The notes beneath the pieces were generated by a model that was not told the DNA's origin, ran no database searches, and saw only the letters and a program-made list of their open reading frames with translations. A stretch of 64,000 nt of DNA from Simmondsia chinensis (lineage: Eukaryota > Streptophyta > Magnoliopsida > Caryophyllales > Simmondsiaceae): assembly GCA_018398585.1 (NCBI GenBank), contig JAGTTD010000015.1, positions 28,105,478 to 28,169,477 on the forward strand. Direction: 5' to 3'. The translations under genes were made by a program, and so were the position numbers. Positions 10,291 through 20,278 of this stretch are shown here, piece by piece (position 1 is the first letter of the stretch; each line of letters begins with the position of its first letter).

Positions 10291-10437
10291 ACGGAGAGCA
10301 AGTGACAAAAATGATACCTTTATTACAAATTAAGCTATAATCATCGCATAAGAGCTTTCTTTTAGCAGCAAAGTATATCTACATCATCAGAATATGGTGA
10401 CATTAAGAGGGTATCATTTTTATCACTTGCTCTCCGT
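10291..10437. repeat. imperfect hairpin: 28-bp inverted repeat in LTR leader
   Basis: ACGGAGAGCAAGTGAC... at 10291-10318 is repeated in inverted form at 10410-10437 with one mismatch. The inverted partner copy of this leader (15690-15818) has only one of the two arms, so the second arm was gained in this copy, at its junction with the L1. Confidence 0.7.
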
Positions 10438-10442
10438 GCAAT

Positions 10443-12265
10443 GTGGTTGAAGATAGAAATGAGAGAATCTTCAGTCTCCCATTGTCCCCCTTCCTTTTTG
10501 TGATTATTTTGGAGGCCCTCAACAAAATGATAATCAAAGCGGCAAATTCGAGAGAGATTGCGGGATTAGAGATTGATCTCAAAAAATACGGATTGCACAC
10601 TCGCAGTTTGCGAACGAAACATTAATCTTCTACCACGCGGATAGTCAAGTCATAAAGCAAGTACATACTTTATTATGCTTCCAAACGATCTCGGGTTTGA
10701 AGATTAACTATGCCAAAGCCGCCTTGATTAATATGGGAGAATTTTAGGAGTGGGCATCACAAATTGCAACCGATCTCGGATGTCAGTTGGTCGCACTGTC
10801 GATTAAGCACCATGGTATCCCACTAGGAGCTAATCCGAGACTCTTATCCACGTGGAAGCCCATACTGTATCGAGTCAAGAAGAAGTTAGCAGGTTGGAAG
10901 CAGAAGTCTTTGTCAAGAGCAGGTGCACTGCCAATTAAGCACCTTGGTATCCCACTAGGAGCTAATCCGAGGCTCTTATCCACGTGGAAGCCCATACTGG
11001 ATCGAGTAAAGAAGAAGTTAGCAGGTTGGAAGTAGAAGTCTTTAACACTTATAAAATCCGTTTTGAACAACCTACCAACATATTATATATTGATCTTTCG
11101 TGTGTCGAAAAAGGTCCTCCATAAAATAATGAATCTACAAAGGAACTTTTTTGGGGGTCGAATGGGGATTCCAGAGGTCTTCCGTGCATCAAATGGGATC
11201 TCCTCCAAGCCCCCAAATGCCTAGGGGTTTAGGGGTGGGGGATCCTGTCATTCGGAATGCAGCACTACTATTTAAATGGTGCTGGCGCTTTTCTGAGGAA
11301 GGGTTTGTGTGTTCCATTCACGGAGGCTCCACCCAAGATTTGATCCCGCCTCACGCAGGGGGTCTAGTTTGCAGCCCTTGGATGGCGATTTCCGAAGTAG
11401 TTGATTCCTTGCAAGTCCCTCTGCAAGTGGTGAACTCACTTCAAATAAAGCTTGGTGATGGGTTGAAAATTAAGTTCTGGTAGAACAAGTGAAAGAAGAG
11501 ACCACCTTTGAAGAACGTTTTCCGTATGTGTTCAAAGTATCACTCCAAAAAGAGCACTCCGTAGCACAAATGGGAACATGGGATGGTTTTGAGTGGAGAT
11601 GGACTTTCAATTGGAGACATAGATTCTTTACTAGGAAGGAGTCGAACCTAGCAATATTCAATGGAATCCTTGCCGGAATTGCACCAAATCCGAGGGCCAA
11701 GGATAGAGTAAGGTGGAGCAACGACAGTAGCGGTTTATTCTCAGGTAAGTCTTTTGAAGACGCGGTTACAATGAATACTCCTAGACCATACACTGTGGAC
11801 CACCTTGTTTGTGGGGTATGGAAAGGCCTAGCGCCGCCTAAGGTAGAGATTGTTGTGTGGATGGTATTACTAGGGAAGATGATACAAAAGAGACACTGAA
11901 AGATTGGCATCATCCCAGAGAATGAGAAATGGTGCCCTCTATGCAGTAGGGCCCCGGAGAATGTGGAGCACTTATTCCCAGGGTGTGAGGAGGCTTGAAA
12001 AGTATAGGCTATTTGCTTCAAATGGTGGGACTTGAACTGGGTAGTGTCTGGCTCTATCAAAAACCGCTTTTTTCATTGGTTGGCGGTCAAGGTTGGTTGT
12101 AAATTTCAGAAAAAAAAAAAAAAACTTGGCTAACACTATTTTTCGTTCTCATTTGGGAGATATGAAATACAAGGAACAAAATAATTTTCCAGGGCGCCCA
12201 GTGGAACATAAAAGATGCAGAGTGGGCCATTAAGATCAGAGTAGGCTTTTGGGTAAAATCCTGGT
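10443..12265 (+). pseudogene. L1 ORF2 remnant: RT C-terminal half and zf-RVT
   Basis: Conserved L1 blocks appear in order, with frame changes: LSPFLFVIILEALNKMIIKA (RT), SQVIKQVHTLLCFQTISGLKINY, the IPLGANPR thumb region, and near 11800-12000 VWKGLAPPKVEIVVWMVLLGK followed by CPLCSRAPENVEHLF, the zinc-binding zf-RVT domain. The YADD-type catalytic box lies in a frame-broken stretch near 10620. Several stops (for example after LAGWK at 11033) and frameshifts make it non-functional. ORF2 normally nicks target DNA and reverse transcribes the LINE RNA. Confidence 0.8.
10787..11050 (+). repeat. tandem duplication of about 133 bp inside the L1 ORF
   Basis: The segment encoding IKHxGIPLGANPRLLSTWKP, then ILxRVKKKLAGWK occurs twice in the same frame (10799-10914 and 10932-11033) with very few differences. 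Homologous L1 proteins have this segment once, so it arose after insertion or in the source copy. The near identity of the two units points to a recent event. Confidence 0.8.
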
Positions 12266-12268
12266 TGA

Positions 12269-12838
12269 TGCAACGCGATAGTAGGGATTTATGGGAACAT
12301 GAAGGATTTAACAGCCTTCCCTTTAATTTATTAAACTCTAATAAAAATTACAAAGACAAAAGATAAATTCATCCTAATTCTCACACTTGAGAATAAAAGA
12401 GCCAAAATAACTCAAATTTTCATGTAAATCCATTTCTCCCCAGAATCCTAGCTTTCTCCTCGTATATATAGAGGTGACAAAGGAAATTAGAATTAAGCTA
12501 AAAAAAGGAAAGAAAATAAACTAAAGTGGAAAGCAATTGAAATTGAAATCAAATTCCTTGAATCTTGCCTTGAATCCCGGCTTTGCCTTCGCCTGTGAGT
12601 TGCGTCCCAGCCGTGCCGCCAAAATAACTCATGCCGCCAACTCATTGCCTGCTGTGTATTGTCATGGCCGAGTCGCATACCATTCGTGCCGCCAACTGAT
12701 CCTTGCTGCCAACCTTTCTGTGTATCACCATAACTGCCAAGGTGTTGCCGGGTTAGTTGCGATTTCAACATCCGTGCCCCATAGCTGCCAACCCAAAGTA
12801 CTGCCGCTAGGCTACATGCCGCATGAGGCGGGGCTGCA
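12269..12838 (-). repeat. 3' LTR of the non-autonomous gypsy element
   Basis: It matches 14504-15085 along its whole length: the same CGCGATAGTxGGGATTTATGGG end, the same TTCTCACACTTGAGAATA block, the TATATATA near 12465, and repeated CTGCCAAC/GCCGCCAAC units. The two LTRs differ by scattered substitutions and small indels, including a 13-bp tandem CGCCTTGAATCTT-like gain in the right copy. Confidence 0.85.
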
Positions 12839-13237
12839 TTATCCTCTCAGGTTTGGGGAGAATTCGTCCTCGAATTTGTTGGCGGATCATCTAGGTTAAT
12901 TCCGCTCAGCCATGTTTCCTCACGCCTAGACAACGTCTTGCCAAACTCCGAGTTGCCTACCCACTTGGTGTTCATTGTCTCGGCTTGCCAAGATTGCATC
13001 ATTCTCTCCGGGTTGACGAGAATTCGCCCTCGAATTCGCTAAGGGGTCTTCTCTATTATCCCTACCAAGTTGAGTTTCCTCCAGCATATGGTTCGCCAAT
13101 TGACTCAGATTTTCCCCTGTCGCCAACATGGCTCTCGGCAGTCCTTTCGGCACTCCAATCTTCTCTGTTTCGCCATCAAGGTATTCCTGCCAAGTTCCAT
13201 CCTTTTTTGGTGTTAGTACAACGGATTTGCCCTTCTG

Positions 13238-14410
13238 TCATGCCCGGATGTAAATCATAATAAGTAGCTTCCAAATTTGGCACAAGACATTCTCATGCAC
13301 CTCAAGATCTACCCAACTTTGAACTGTCCACTCCGTAAGACATTGTCGTGAACCCAGTCTTCCTGGTGGCTCCTTCGTTTTTGGCTGTAATAAGTACGCC
13401 AACCCTTCTGGACGAAACTCCTTTGATAGAACCCCTACTTTATCCGACTTCTTCCTCTCGCCATAAAAAGCATCATCAAACTTGGGTTCTCCACTGACGA
13501 TGTTTACTGGCTTAGACGCCAAACCTGACTCGCCAACTTCAATGTTGCACACGGCTCTTTCCTTCGGTTTTGGGTTCTCGAATTTCGAAACACTTGGTGC
13601 TTCAACTTTCTTGAGCAACCAGATGATCCTCGTTCCCTTAGAAATGAAACTATAGGTGTTACATTGTCCGTCGTGAATGACGCCTCTATCGTACTGCCAT
13701 GGTCTATCCAACAACAAGTGGCAAGCATCCATGGTCACCACGTCACACCACACGCCATCTTTATACTTCCACCCAATTGAAAAGTTCACCAAGCAACGTT
13801 TAGACACAGTTACCTGGTCTTCGCTCTCAAGCCATGACATCTTATAAGGGTTTGGATGCTCTTCCGCCTCCAACCTCTAAACGACTTCTTTGGAGGTGGC
13901 ATTCTCACAACTCCTGGAGTCGATAACTAGGTGGCATACTCTTGCGCTAATGGTACATGTCATCTCGAAAATGTTGTGTCGTAGCCAATGATCCCCTTCT
14001 ATTTCTTCAGGTGTGAAGCCAACTAGCCTGACCAATAATAAGCGACCTTCGTCACCCGCTATCTCCACCCCGCCAAGTGATGCCAACTCGTCCTGAGTCT
14101 CGTCCACCACTACGACGCCTTCTTTTTCAATCTCTGGAAATTCATCACAGTGGCCGGTGTCCACCCTTCGTTCGTCAAAGATGGTGTCTCAAGTATTTTG
14201 CCGATGTCACCTCGGCTCGAGATCCCGTAAGTCAGCATCCGATGCCGGATTCTGGATCTCATCCTTGTCCTCTTCGATAGCACCCAGTGCTAATGGGCGT
14301 TGCGGCTGGGTTCTCGGTTCCAACTCCGGATTTGCCTCCAGTTGAATCAAGCAACTTTCGATTCGCTGGAATCTTACTTCCAGTTCTCTAATCTCCTCTC
14401 GTTCTGCCAT
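13238..14410 (-). pseudogene. gypsy gag N-terminus plus retropepsin, broken
   Basis: One reading frame runs from MAEREEIRELEVRFQRIE (14410) to 13238 with stops at 14207, about 14186 and 13877. The first 67 residues are a charged helical gag-like start. The rest is a plant Ty3/gypsy aspartic protease: HNIFEMTCTISARVCHLVIDS (active site), HPNPYKMSWL, KRCLVNFSIGWKY and CDVVTMDACHLLLDRPWQYD. Retropepsin cuts the polyprotein during particle maturation. The catalytic DSGS motif reads DSRS, which would disable it. The capsid, zinc knuckle, RT and IN are missing, so the element could move only with help from a relative. Confidence 0.82.
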
Positions 14411-14503
14411 TGAACATCATGATCAAGAACGTGTCAACCGGTGGCGTACCTCGGTCACCCATGAGCCATCATAGAAGTCGTTCTGAGCTCTAATACCAAT
14501 AGA

Positions 14504-15085
14504 TGCAGCGCGATAGTGGGGATTTATGGGAACGAGAAGGATTCAGTAGCCCTTTCTTTAATTTTTTTAAACTCTAATAAAAATTACAAGGGGAAAGATA
14601 AATTCATTCTAATTCTCACACTTGAGAATAGAAGAACCAAAATATTCCAAATTTTCATCTAAAACCATTTCTCCCAAGAACCCTAGCTTTCTCCTCATAT
14701 ATATGAGGCGACAAAAGAAATCAAAATTAAGCTAAAAAAAGGAAAGAAAATAAGCTAAAATAGAAAGAAATTGAAATTGAAATCAAATCCCTTGAATCGC
14801 GCCTTGAATCTTGCCTTGAATCCGGCCTTTGCCTTCGCCTGTGAGCCGCGTTCCAGCCGTGCTGCCAAAGTAACTCATGCTGCCAACTCATCGCTTGCCG
14901 TGTATCGCCATGGCCGAGTTGCGTACCATTCGTGCCGCCAACCAATCCTTGCCGCCAACCTTTTCGCGTATCACCATAACTGCCAAGGTGTTGCCGGATT
15001 AGCTGCGATTTCGACATCCACGCCCCCATAGCCACCAACCCAAAGTACTGCCGCCAAGGTACCTGCCACATAAGGCGGGCCTGCG
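14504..15085 (-). repeat. 5' LTR of the non-autonomous gypsy element
   Basis: It is the partner of 12269-12838. On the minus strand it ends ...CTATCGCGCTGCA and is followed by the primer-binding-site-like sequence. A TATATATG-type TATA box candidate lies near 14697-14706. Confidence 0.85.
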
Positions 15086-15861
15086 TCATTGGTGTAACTG
15101 GTTCCCGTATTTCCGAGTAGATTCGGAGCGAAATGTGGAGTGCTTGAAAACATGGTCGCCAAATTCACAACTAACGGATGCTTTGTTGCAATAATTCAGT
15201 GGTTCTCGAGGGGCCTCCATTGGTTTCTTCTCTAGTGCTGCGATCCAGAATTTCTCGGTGCACACCAGTGAGGTGCTGGGGAGAATAAGACTTTGAATCC
15301 AATGAAATAGCACGTAGGTTTATTGTATTTAGCTTTTTAATTTTATGTATGCCTTGTCGCTTCTATCTTGGGCCTCTATTATTGGGTCACCGTATTTTGT
15401 ATCGAGCTTTGCTCTTTATTTATCCAAAAAAAAAAAACAAAAACCTAAAGAAAGAAAAGTTTCATATACCCTTTTGTTAACATATACAAGCAAGCATAAT
15501 ATAGTATGAGATGAGACATGAACTTGGAATCTTTACATTATCTTAAACAAAAAATAAATAAAGATGACCCTTGAAACTTACGTATAGAATCACAAGTGTC
15601 CTTCATTTATTTACCGACACTAAAATAAGTGTCGCAAACAATTTAGTTAATTATTCTCTCACTGGTACCACCAATAGGAGTGCGGGTTGACATCAGTTAA
15701 TGTCACCATATTCTGATGCTGTATATACACTTTGCTGCTAAAAGAAAATGATTATAGCTTAATTTGAAACATAGGTATCATTTTTATCACTTGCTCTCCG
15801 TATCGGAGCTCTGATACCTGTTTTAGGACTATTTATAGAATACTGAAACCCTAAATCGAAA

Positions 15862-16130
15862 CAACAACAACAACATTCCTAGTGTCACAAGGGCTCCCAC
15901 TCGTGCAGGATCTTTTGGGGGGGGGGTTATGATGTATGCAGCCTTACCCCATTAGGGTGTGAGACTCTGGCAAGAGACTGTTTCCGAGGACCCCCAACCT
16001 GATAGCTAAAAGTTATGAGTACCTGAATACAGAGCATGTAAGGCAATGAGACTATGCAAAGCATGTATTTATATAAGCACGTAAACATGTAATTGAAGTA
16101 GGCAAAATAATCATGTAAGTGTACATGAGA
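15862..16130 (-). mobile_element. 5'-truncated RTE LINE tail inserted in the inverted LTR
   Basis: On the minus strand a UTR piece (CATGTTTACGTGCTTATATAAAT, TTGCATAGTCTCATTGCC) is followed by the shared tail (CAGGTTGGGGGTCCTCGGAAA, GGGTAAGGCTGCATACATC, TTGTGACACTAGGAATG) and TTG repeats. Because it carries LINE 3' UTR rather than a 5S head, it is a truncated LINE copy and not a SINE. The intact LTR at 9606-10273 lacks it. Confidence 0.8.
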
Positions 16131-16497
16131 TGTTTTAACTCTAATGGTAACATACACAACCATTGTGTATATTTATAGAGTCAGAACACTGAAAATCCTA
16201 GTGTTTCATGAGCCTAAATAGTATTGGCCCAATCCTTTACCTTATAAATAAGATCCACTACAAACAGGCTCCACAAATAACCCAACACTCCGCTATCAAT
16301 ACTACATTTTTTGATGTATTTAGCTAGAAATAAATGCTAGCATTTTCAGAGACTAGTATACATCCGCGAATTTATAAGCGGCAAAGTGATCTTCTTAAGA
16401 GCGTGTTGGACAAAGAGTTTTGGGAGCTTCCTCGACAATAGCTTTCTACAAAGGATTAGAGGGCCTTGTTATTAGTTTTTTTAATGTTTTTTTATAA

Positions 16498-16752
16498 GGG
16501 TTTATTTACCAGACACTAATGCAACCAGATTTCATTAGAATTCCAAAAATAAGCATGCTTGAGCGTGAGTAGTACCAGGATCGTTGACCTTTTGGGAAGT
16601 CCATGCATTGCTACCCCTATAAGGTTGGAGGTCATCGAAAACAGCATCTTGGCAGGGTTACACTATGAAGGGGTAAGACTGCGTATATCCACCCTTCCCA
16701 AACCCCGCTTATGCGGGAGCCTTTGAGGCACTAGTCCTATTGTTGTTGTTAT
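16498..16752 (+). mobile_element. 5S rRNA-derived SINE, full length, with empty site
   Basis: The head (16498-16618, 121 bp) aligns with the whole plant 5S rRNA, from GGGTTTATTTACCAGACACTAATGC to GGGAAGTCCATGCATTGCTACCCC. The tail (16619-16737) matches the RTE 3' end and finishes GCGGGAGCCTTTGAGGCACTAG plus (TTG)n. The flanks TTATAAGG/TGATAAGG are the target duplication: the uninterrupted partner LTR reads TTTTTTGATAAGGCTTTGTC (minus strand, near 9750). This gives direct evidence for both element borders. Confidence 0.93.
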
Positions 16753-16899
16753 TGATAAGGCTTTGTCACACTTGATAAGGCCTAACACAATTTTTGTCCT
16801 TTCTTTTTTCTTTTTGATAATTAAACTTTGAACCTTGGACAAGAGCTAGGGTTGATAAAATCTGACATGACGTAATAATATAACATGAATATAACGTGA

Positions 16900-17235
16900 A
16901 GATTGTGGGTCTAAAGGTGTAAAACGAGAGTTGGTTGAATTTGGGTTTGGCACATTTAATTGGACTGAATTTGGGCATCAGTTAAGTCAACCTAATTCTA
17001 GTACGTTGAGTTCATTTATATAATTATATCAAATTATGTGAGTTATTCGAGTTATGTACCACTCATACACCACAAAGATGAAGAAGACATGACACAACAA
17101 GTTCGTCACCCCTACGGATAACATAAATAATCGGTGTTCAGCTTGCCCATTTTCAGTAATAATTTTTATATGTTTTTGTTGTAGCTAAAAGTTTTTGCGG
17201 TGGTCGACATGAGTCCTTCGGATAGAATGGGGAGT
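16900..17235. other. intergenic DNA without recognisable features
   Basis: No terminal repeat, coding similarity or RNA gene was found. Confidence 0.5.
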
Positions 17236-17254
17236 TCAAGATTCCAGCACAATA

Positions 17255-17509
17255 CAACAACAACAGAATACTCGGTGCCTCAAGGGATCTCGCCTAAGCG
17301 TGGTCGGGGGTAGATGTACGCAGCCTTACCCCATCAGGGTGTAACCCTGCTGAGAGGCTCTTTCCGAGGACCTCCAACCTTATAAGGTTGGAAACACGAG
17401 GACTTCCAAAGAGGTCATCCATCCTGGTACTATTCTCACCCAAGCATGCTTAATTCCGGAGCGTTAATGGGATCCAGAGTGTTAGTGCGTGGTACTACCC
17501 TCAAGAATG
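17255..17509 (-). mobile_element. 5S rRNA-derived SINE, full length
   Basis: On the minus strand the 5S head (about 17500-17384: GGGTAGTACCACGC, GGATCCCATTAACGCTCCGGAATTAAGCATGC, GGATGACCTCTTTGG) joins the tail (CCTTATAAGGTTGGAGGTCCTCGG, GGGGTAAGGCTGCGTACATC, GAGGCACCGAGTATTC) and a CTGTTGTTGTTG end. A 19-bp target-site duplication with three mismatches flanks it (17236-17254 and 17510-17528, core CCAGCACA). Confidence 0.93.
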
Positions 17510-17953
17510 TCGAGATACCAGCACAGTAATAACAAAAGAATAGAACTGTTTCCTAGAATAAATGCGATGATGACAACGACGACAACAATAACAGCAGTCT
17601 AGTATCTTGAAAAGGAGAATAAATGAGAGAAATAAGAAACAAAATAAGATGTGTGGAGGGAAGCAAAACGTACCTGTAAGCAACGTTCCATCAGGGACGG
17701 GCATTGGCTATATGTCAACCCACCATCTCACACCACCTTGACATCCTTCAGCACCAAAAAAAATAAAAAAAAAAAAAGAGAAAAGGCTCTCGTTTTTTTC
17801 CCCCGATAAATGGCTCCAAAGTGTAATACAAGACAGACGCACTTGCGAACACCTGGCTTGGACCAGTCAAAGGACAGGCAAAAAAGGCTCTCATTATGCC
17901 ATTGCCATGATGTGCAAGTAAGTTTGGGGTCCGAATGCCTTCCCTATTACTTG

Positions 17954-18637
17954 TAGGGCTGTAAATGAACCGACCAGGCTTATAGAATAGAAGGCTCGGC
18001 TCTACTGAGCTACAAGCAAATTGTTGCAACCCGCGAGTTTATACAAGTCAATTTGGAGTTGAAGTCTAAGGCTCTGTTTAATTCTAAGGAAACTATTTTT
18101 TTAATGGAAAATGTCTGTTCGAGAAATAGTTTCAATAAAAAATGTTTTCTCTTCAGAGTTTTTGAAGTTTTAGGTAAAGAAAATAGTTTTATTTTGTAAA
18201 TTTGTGAGGGGTTCACGCTTGACCAATTATGTTTGAGGTCAAGTAAAATTACTATGGAAAATATTTTCTTTTTTTATGAAGAAAAATGATTCTGCTTTGT
18301 TGAGGGGAAGTTAATTTCCCCTCTATAGAAGAAATATTTGCAGTTATTAGGAAGTTATGCAAAGAAATAATAGAACTGAGATAGAAAAAGTTTCCAATCA
18401 AAACAAAGAAAGCATAAGTATGCCTCAACGTGCCAAGTTTGAAACCTAATGAGCTAATCTTGAGCCTAAACATGCTTAAATAAGCATGGCTTGAACCTAA
18501 ATGAACAGACCTAAATTTACTAAGAGCTCAACTTGAAGCTCATAGAGTTGGACTTAAGCTTATTCAGGGTGCAATAAGCTTAAGCTCGTACTATTTTCAA
18601 GCTAAATTCAAACTCAACTCGACTCATTTATACTCTA
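17954..18637. mobile_element. hAT-like MITE (TAGGG-TGxAAAT family)
   Basis: The ends are inverted: TAGGGCTGTAAATGAACCGAC on the left, and TAGAGTATAAATGAGTCGAG when the right end is reverse complemented. The body carries AGCTTAAGCTCG/ACTCGACTC-rich sequence shared with the elements at 24061 and 37961. Eight-base flanks ATTACTTG/ATCATTTC agree at five positions. No ORF is present. The 8-bp duplication size and TIR start suggest the hAT superfamily; the strongest support comes from the 37961 copy. Confidence 0.6.
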
Positions 18638-19349
18638 ATCATTTCAAAGCGTCAGGTTATAAGTTATCTCAATTATTATAAAATTAAAGGATTCCATGGC
18701 ATCTCCAACGGATTATTTAGCCACAGATCACACTCAGAATCAGATTCCATATAGCACATTCACAACACCTAGTTATGTAACTATTTTTGACATAACTAAT
18801 CGAAAAAAAATGCAATTACAAACAAGAAACAAGAACCCTAAATGCCCAAACCAAAATGTTTCTATTATAATATGTAACATATGTCAACTAACGCAACCTT
18901 TGCAGCAGGTCATTTTGCAAGAACCTTTTATTGTCTAACTCGGATTACTATATGCTATGTTTCTTCATTTCTATACGTTTTTGTATCTTCTTGTCTTCCC
19001 GCCCCATCTTTGTATCCCGAAGTGCATGTGTACTTTTGAGACTTACCTCTCATATAATTTTAAAAAAAGGGGTCGATGGTTTTGATCTAATAGTCAGATT
19101 ATCTACCCTTCAAGCATGAGATCTTCAGCTCAAAATTTATTTCAATTGCTGCCAGATGTTGTTGACCTGTTTAGAGCGTTACTGTGCTCCTCGCCTTGCT
19201 AAAATTATTATCGAAAAAAGACCTAAGAAATAAAAAGTACCCTTGATTGATGCTTTATTATTATTGCTTATTGTTTATCTCTTGCTTTTCACCTGGTACT
19301 TCTAAGGATTGTACTTCACCAACTATTAAACATAGAAAGAAAATTCTCT

Positions 19350-19350
<1 letters not shown>

Positions 19351-19385
<35 letters not shown>
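19351..19385. repeat. homopolymer run of 35 T
   Basis: This is a pure T tract followed by AAGTTAACG. It may be the poly(A) tail of a minus-strand retroposon, since downstream text (AAGAGCGGGACAAAAATAAAAAGAG) resembles 23726-23760. Tract length is prone to sequencing error. Confidence 0.6.
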
Positions 19386-19388
<3 letters not shown>

Positions 19389-19389
19389 T

Positions 19390-20278
19390 TAACGATATGA
19401 AATCTGTGCACTCATGAAAGTGGGGCCCGAGAAAGTCTACAAGAGCGGGACAAAAATAAAAAGAGAAAAGATGAAGTTCGGATTGTTTGGTGGATTATTT
19501 GGGGCGGGTGCGGGCTATGTATCGTTAGGAGTACTCGTGGAAAGTTCGGATTAGGTGTGGTCCTCTAAGTATCGACTAGAGCCTTGGATTGTTTGGTCTA
19601 CTAGGTGTTTGATTATGTTATGGGGTCAGGATTGGTTTTGGTTTTGTTTTTATTTTAGAGTGTCAGATTTTGGTGTTTGTTTCTTCGTGTCATAGGTCTT
19701 AATACCTTTGGAGTTCCTGCTGGTGTTTTAAAGTTACAGATATTTGCGCTTTAAACTCCAAGTAATTAAATGATAAAGAATTTAAATTCTAATAATTCTT
19801 TTGTCATTCTCACTCATAAATTGAAGTTCTGGGAAGCAACAAATATGGTTTAGTTTTAAAACATTATATTATGATACATATTCAACATAAAAATACATTT
19901 ATTTAAGAGTTAATTACGTATTAGTACCTCAAAGTTTTTGGTGAAATAATTTTTTAATCCAAAATCTACTGTATGAACGTCACCTTTTCGGTGTTAACAT
20001 CACACCCTTTTCGAGAAAATATAGAATGGCGAAAATATTGAAATAAGTTTGACTTTTTATTGAATCATAAAACCCAACTTTTCAAGGTTTGTTCCTTCTC
20101 TTTGAGACCGAACACCAATTGTAATTATTTAATAGACGGCCCCAAAACTTATAGGAAATTTTCTCCTTGTGCTACTCGAAACTCTATTGTCATATGATGT
20201 CACCTTGTACAATCAAGGTATCACCGACGGTTGGATAAAAAAATTTATTTCACCAAAATTAATAAGCTAGAACATTTT
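19390..20278. other. intergenic DNA with a possible short TIR element
   Basis: A weak inverted pair TTTTTGGTGAAATAATTTTTT (19934-19957) and its reverse complement (20237-20262) suggest a decayed MITE of about 330 bp. No gene was seen. Confidence 0.35.

Larger units (their letters stand above)
12266..15088 (-). mobile_element. non-autonomous Ty3/gypsy-type element, internally deleted
   Basis: Two direct repeats of about 570-580 bp (12269-12838 and 14504-15085) flank a 1.66-kb centre. Next to the 5' LTR (right side) the minus strand reads TTGGTATTAGAGCTCAGAAC, an initiator-tRNA-Met primer-binding site with one change. The centre holds only a short gag-like N-terminus and a retropepsin; RT, RNase H and integrase are absent. 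CTGGT/TTGGT at the borders is a possible 5-bp duplication. It sits inside the L1 described above, so it inserted later. Confidence 0.8.
10440..15440 (+). mobile_element. L1-type LINE, 5'-truncated, split by a gypsy element
   Basis: The coding part runs from the middle of the reverse transcriptase (10443) to the zinc-binding C-terminus (12250). It then breaks at the nested LTR element (12266-15088) and resumes with the 3' UTR (15089-15424), which ends in a run of 12 A and further A-rich sequence. The endonuclease and N-terminal RT are missing, as expected for 5' truncation. The right flank carries the leader of the inverted LTR from about 15690. Confidence 0.75.
15690..16896 (-). mobile_element. 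inverted LTR plus leader, partner of 9606-10437
   Basis: On the minus strand the LTR (16896-15819) ends TAGTCCTAAAACA and is followed by GGTATCAGAGCTCCG (15804-15818), a primer-binding site, and a leader matching 10274-10400. Homology to the left LTR covers nearly the whole length once two insertions are removed: an RTE tail (15862-16130) and a 5S SINE (16498-16752). The left LTR is therefore a natural empty site for both. About 120 bp present in the left LTR is missing here beside the RTE insertion. Confidence 0.7.

Noticed and set aside
11470..12060. 196-codon minus-strand ORF
   Set aside because: It is antisense to the L1 zf-RVT coding region, which has clear conserved motifs on the plus strand.
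16498..16752. Cassandra TRIM (5S-bearing LTR)
   Set aside because: No LTR pair, primer-binding site or polypurine tract surrounds the 5S sequences, and the target duplications are 11-22 bp instead of 5 bp.
18696..18938. 80-codon plus-strand ORF with a good ATG context
   Set aside because: The sequence is AT-rich and compositionally like the intergenic DNA around it, with no recognisable domain.
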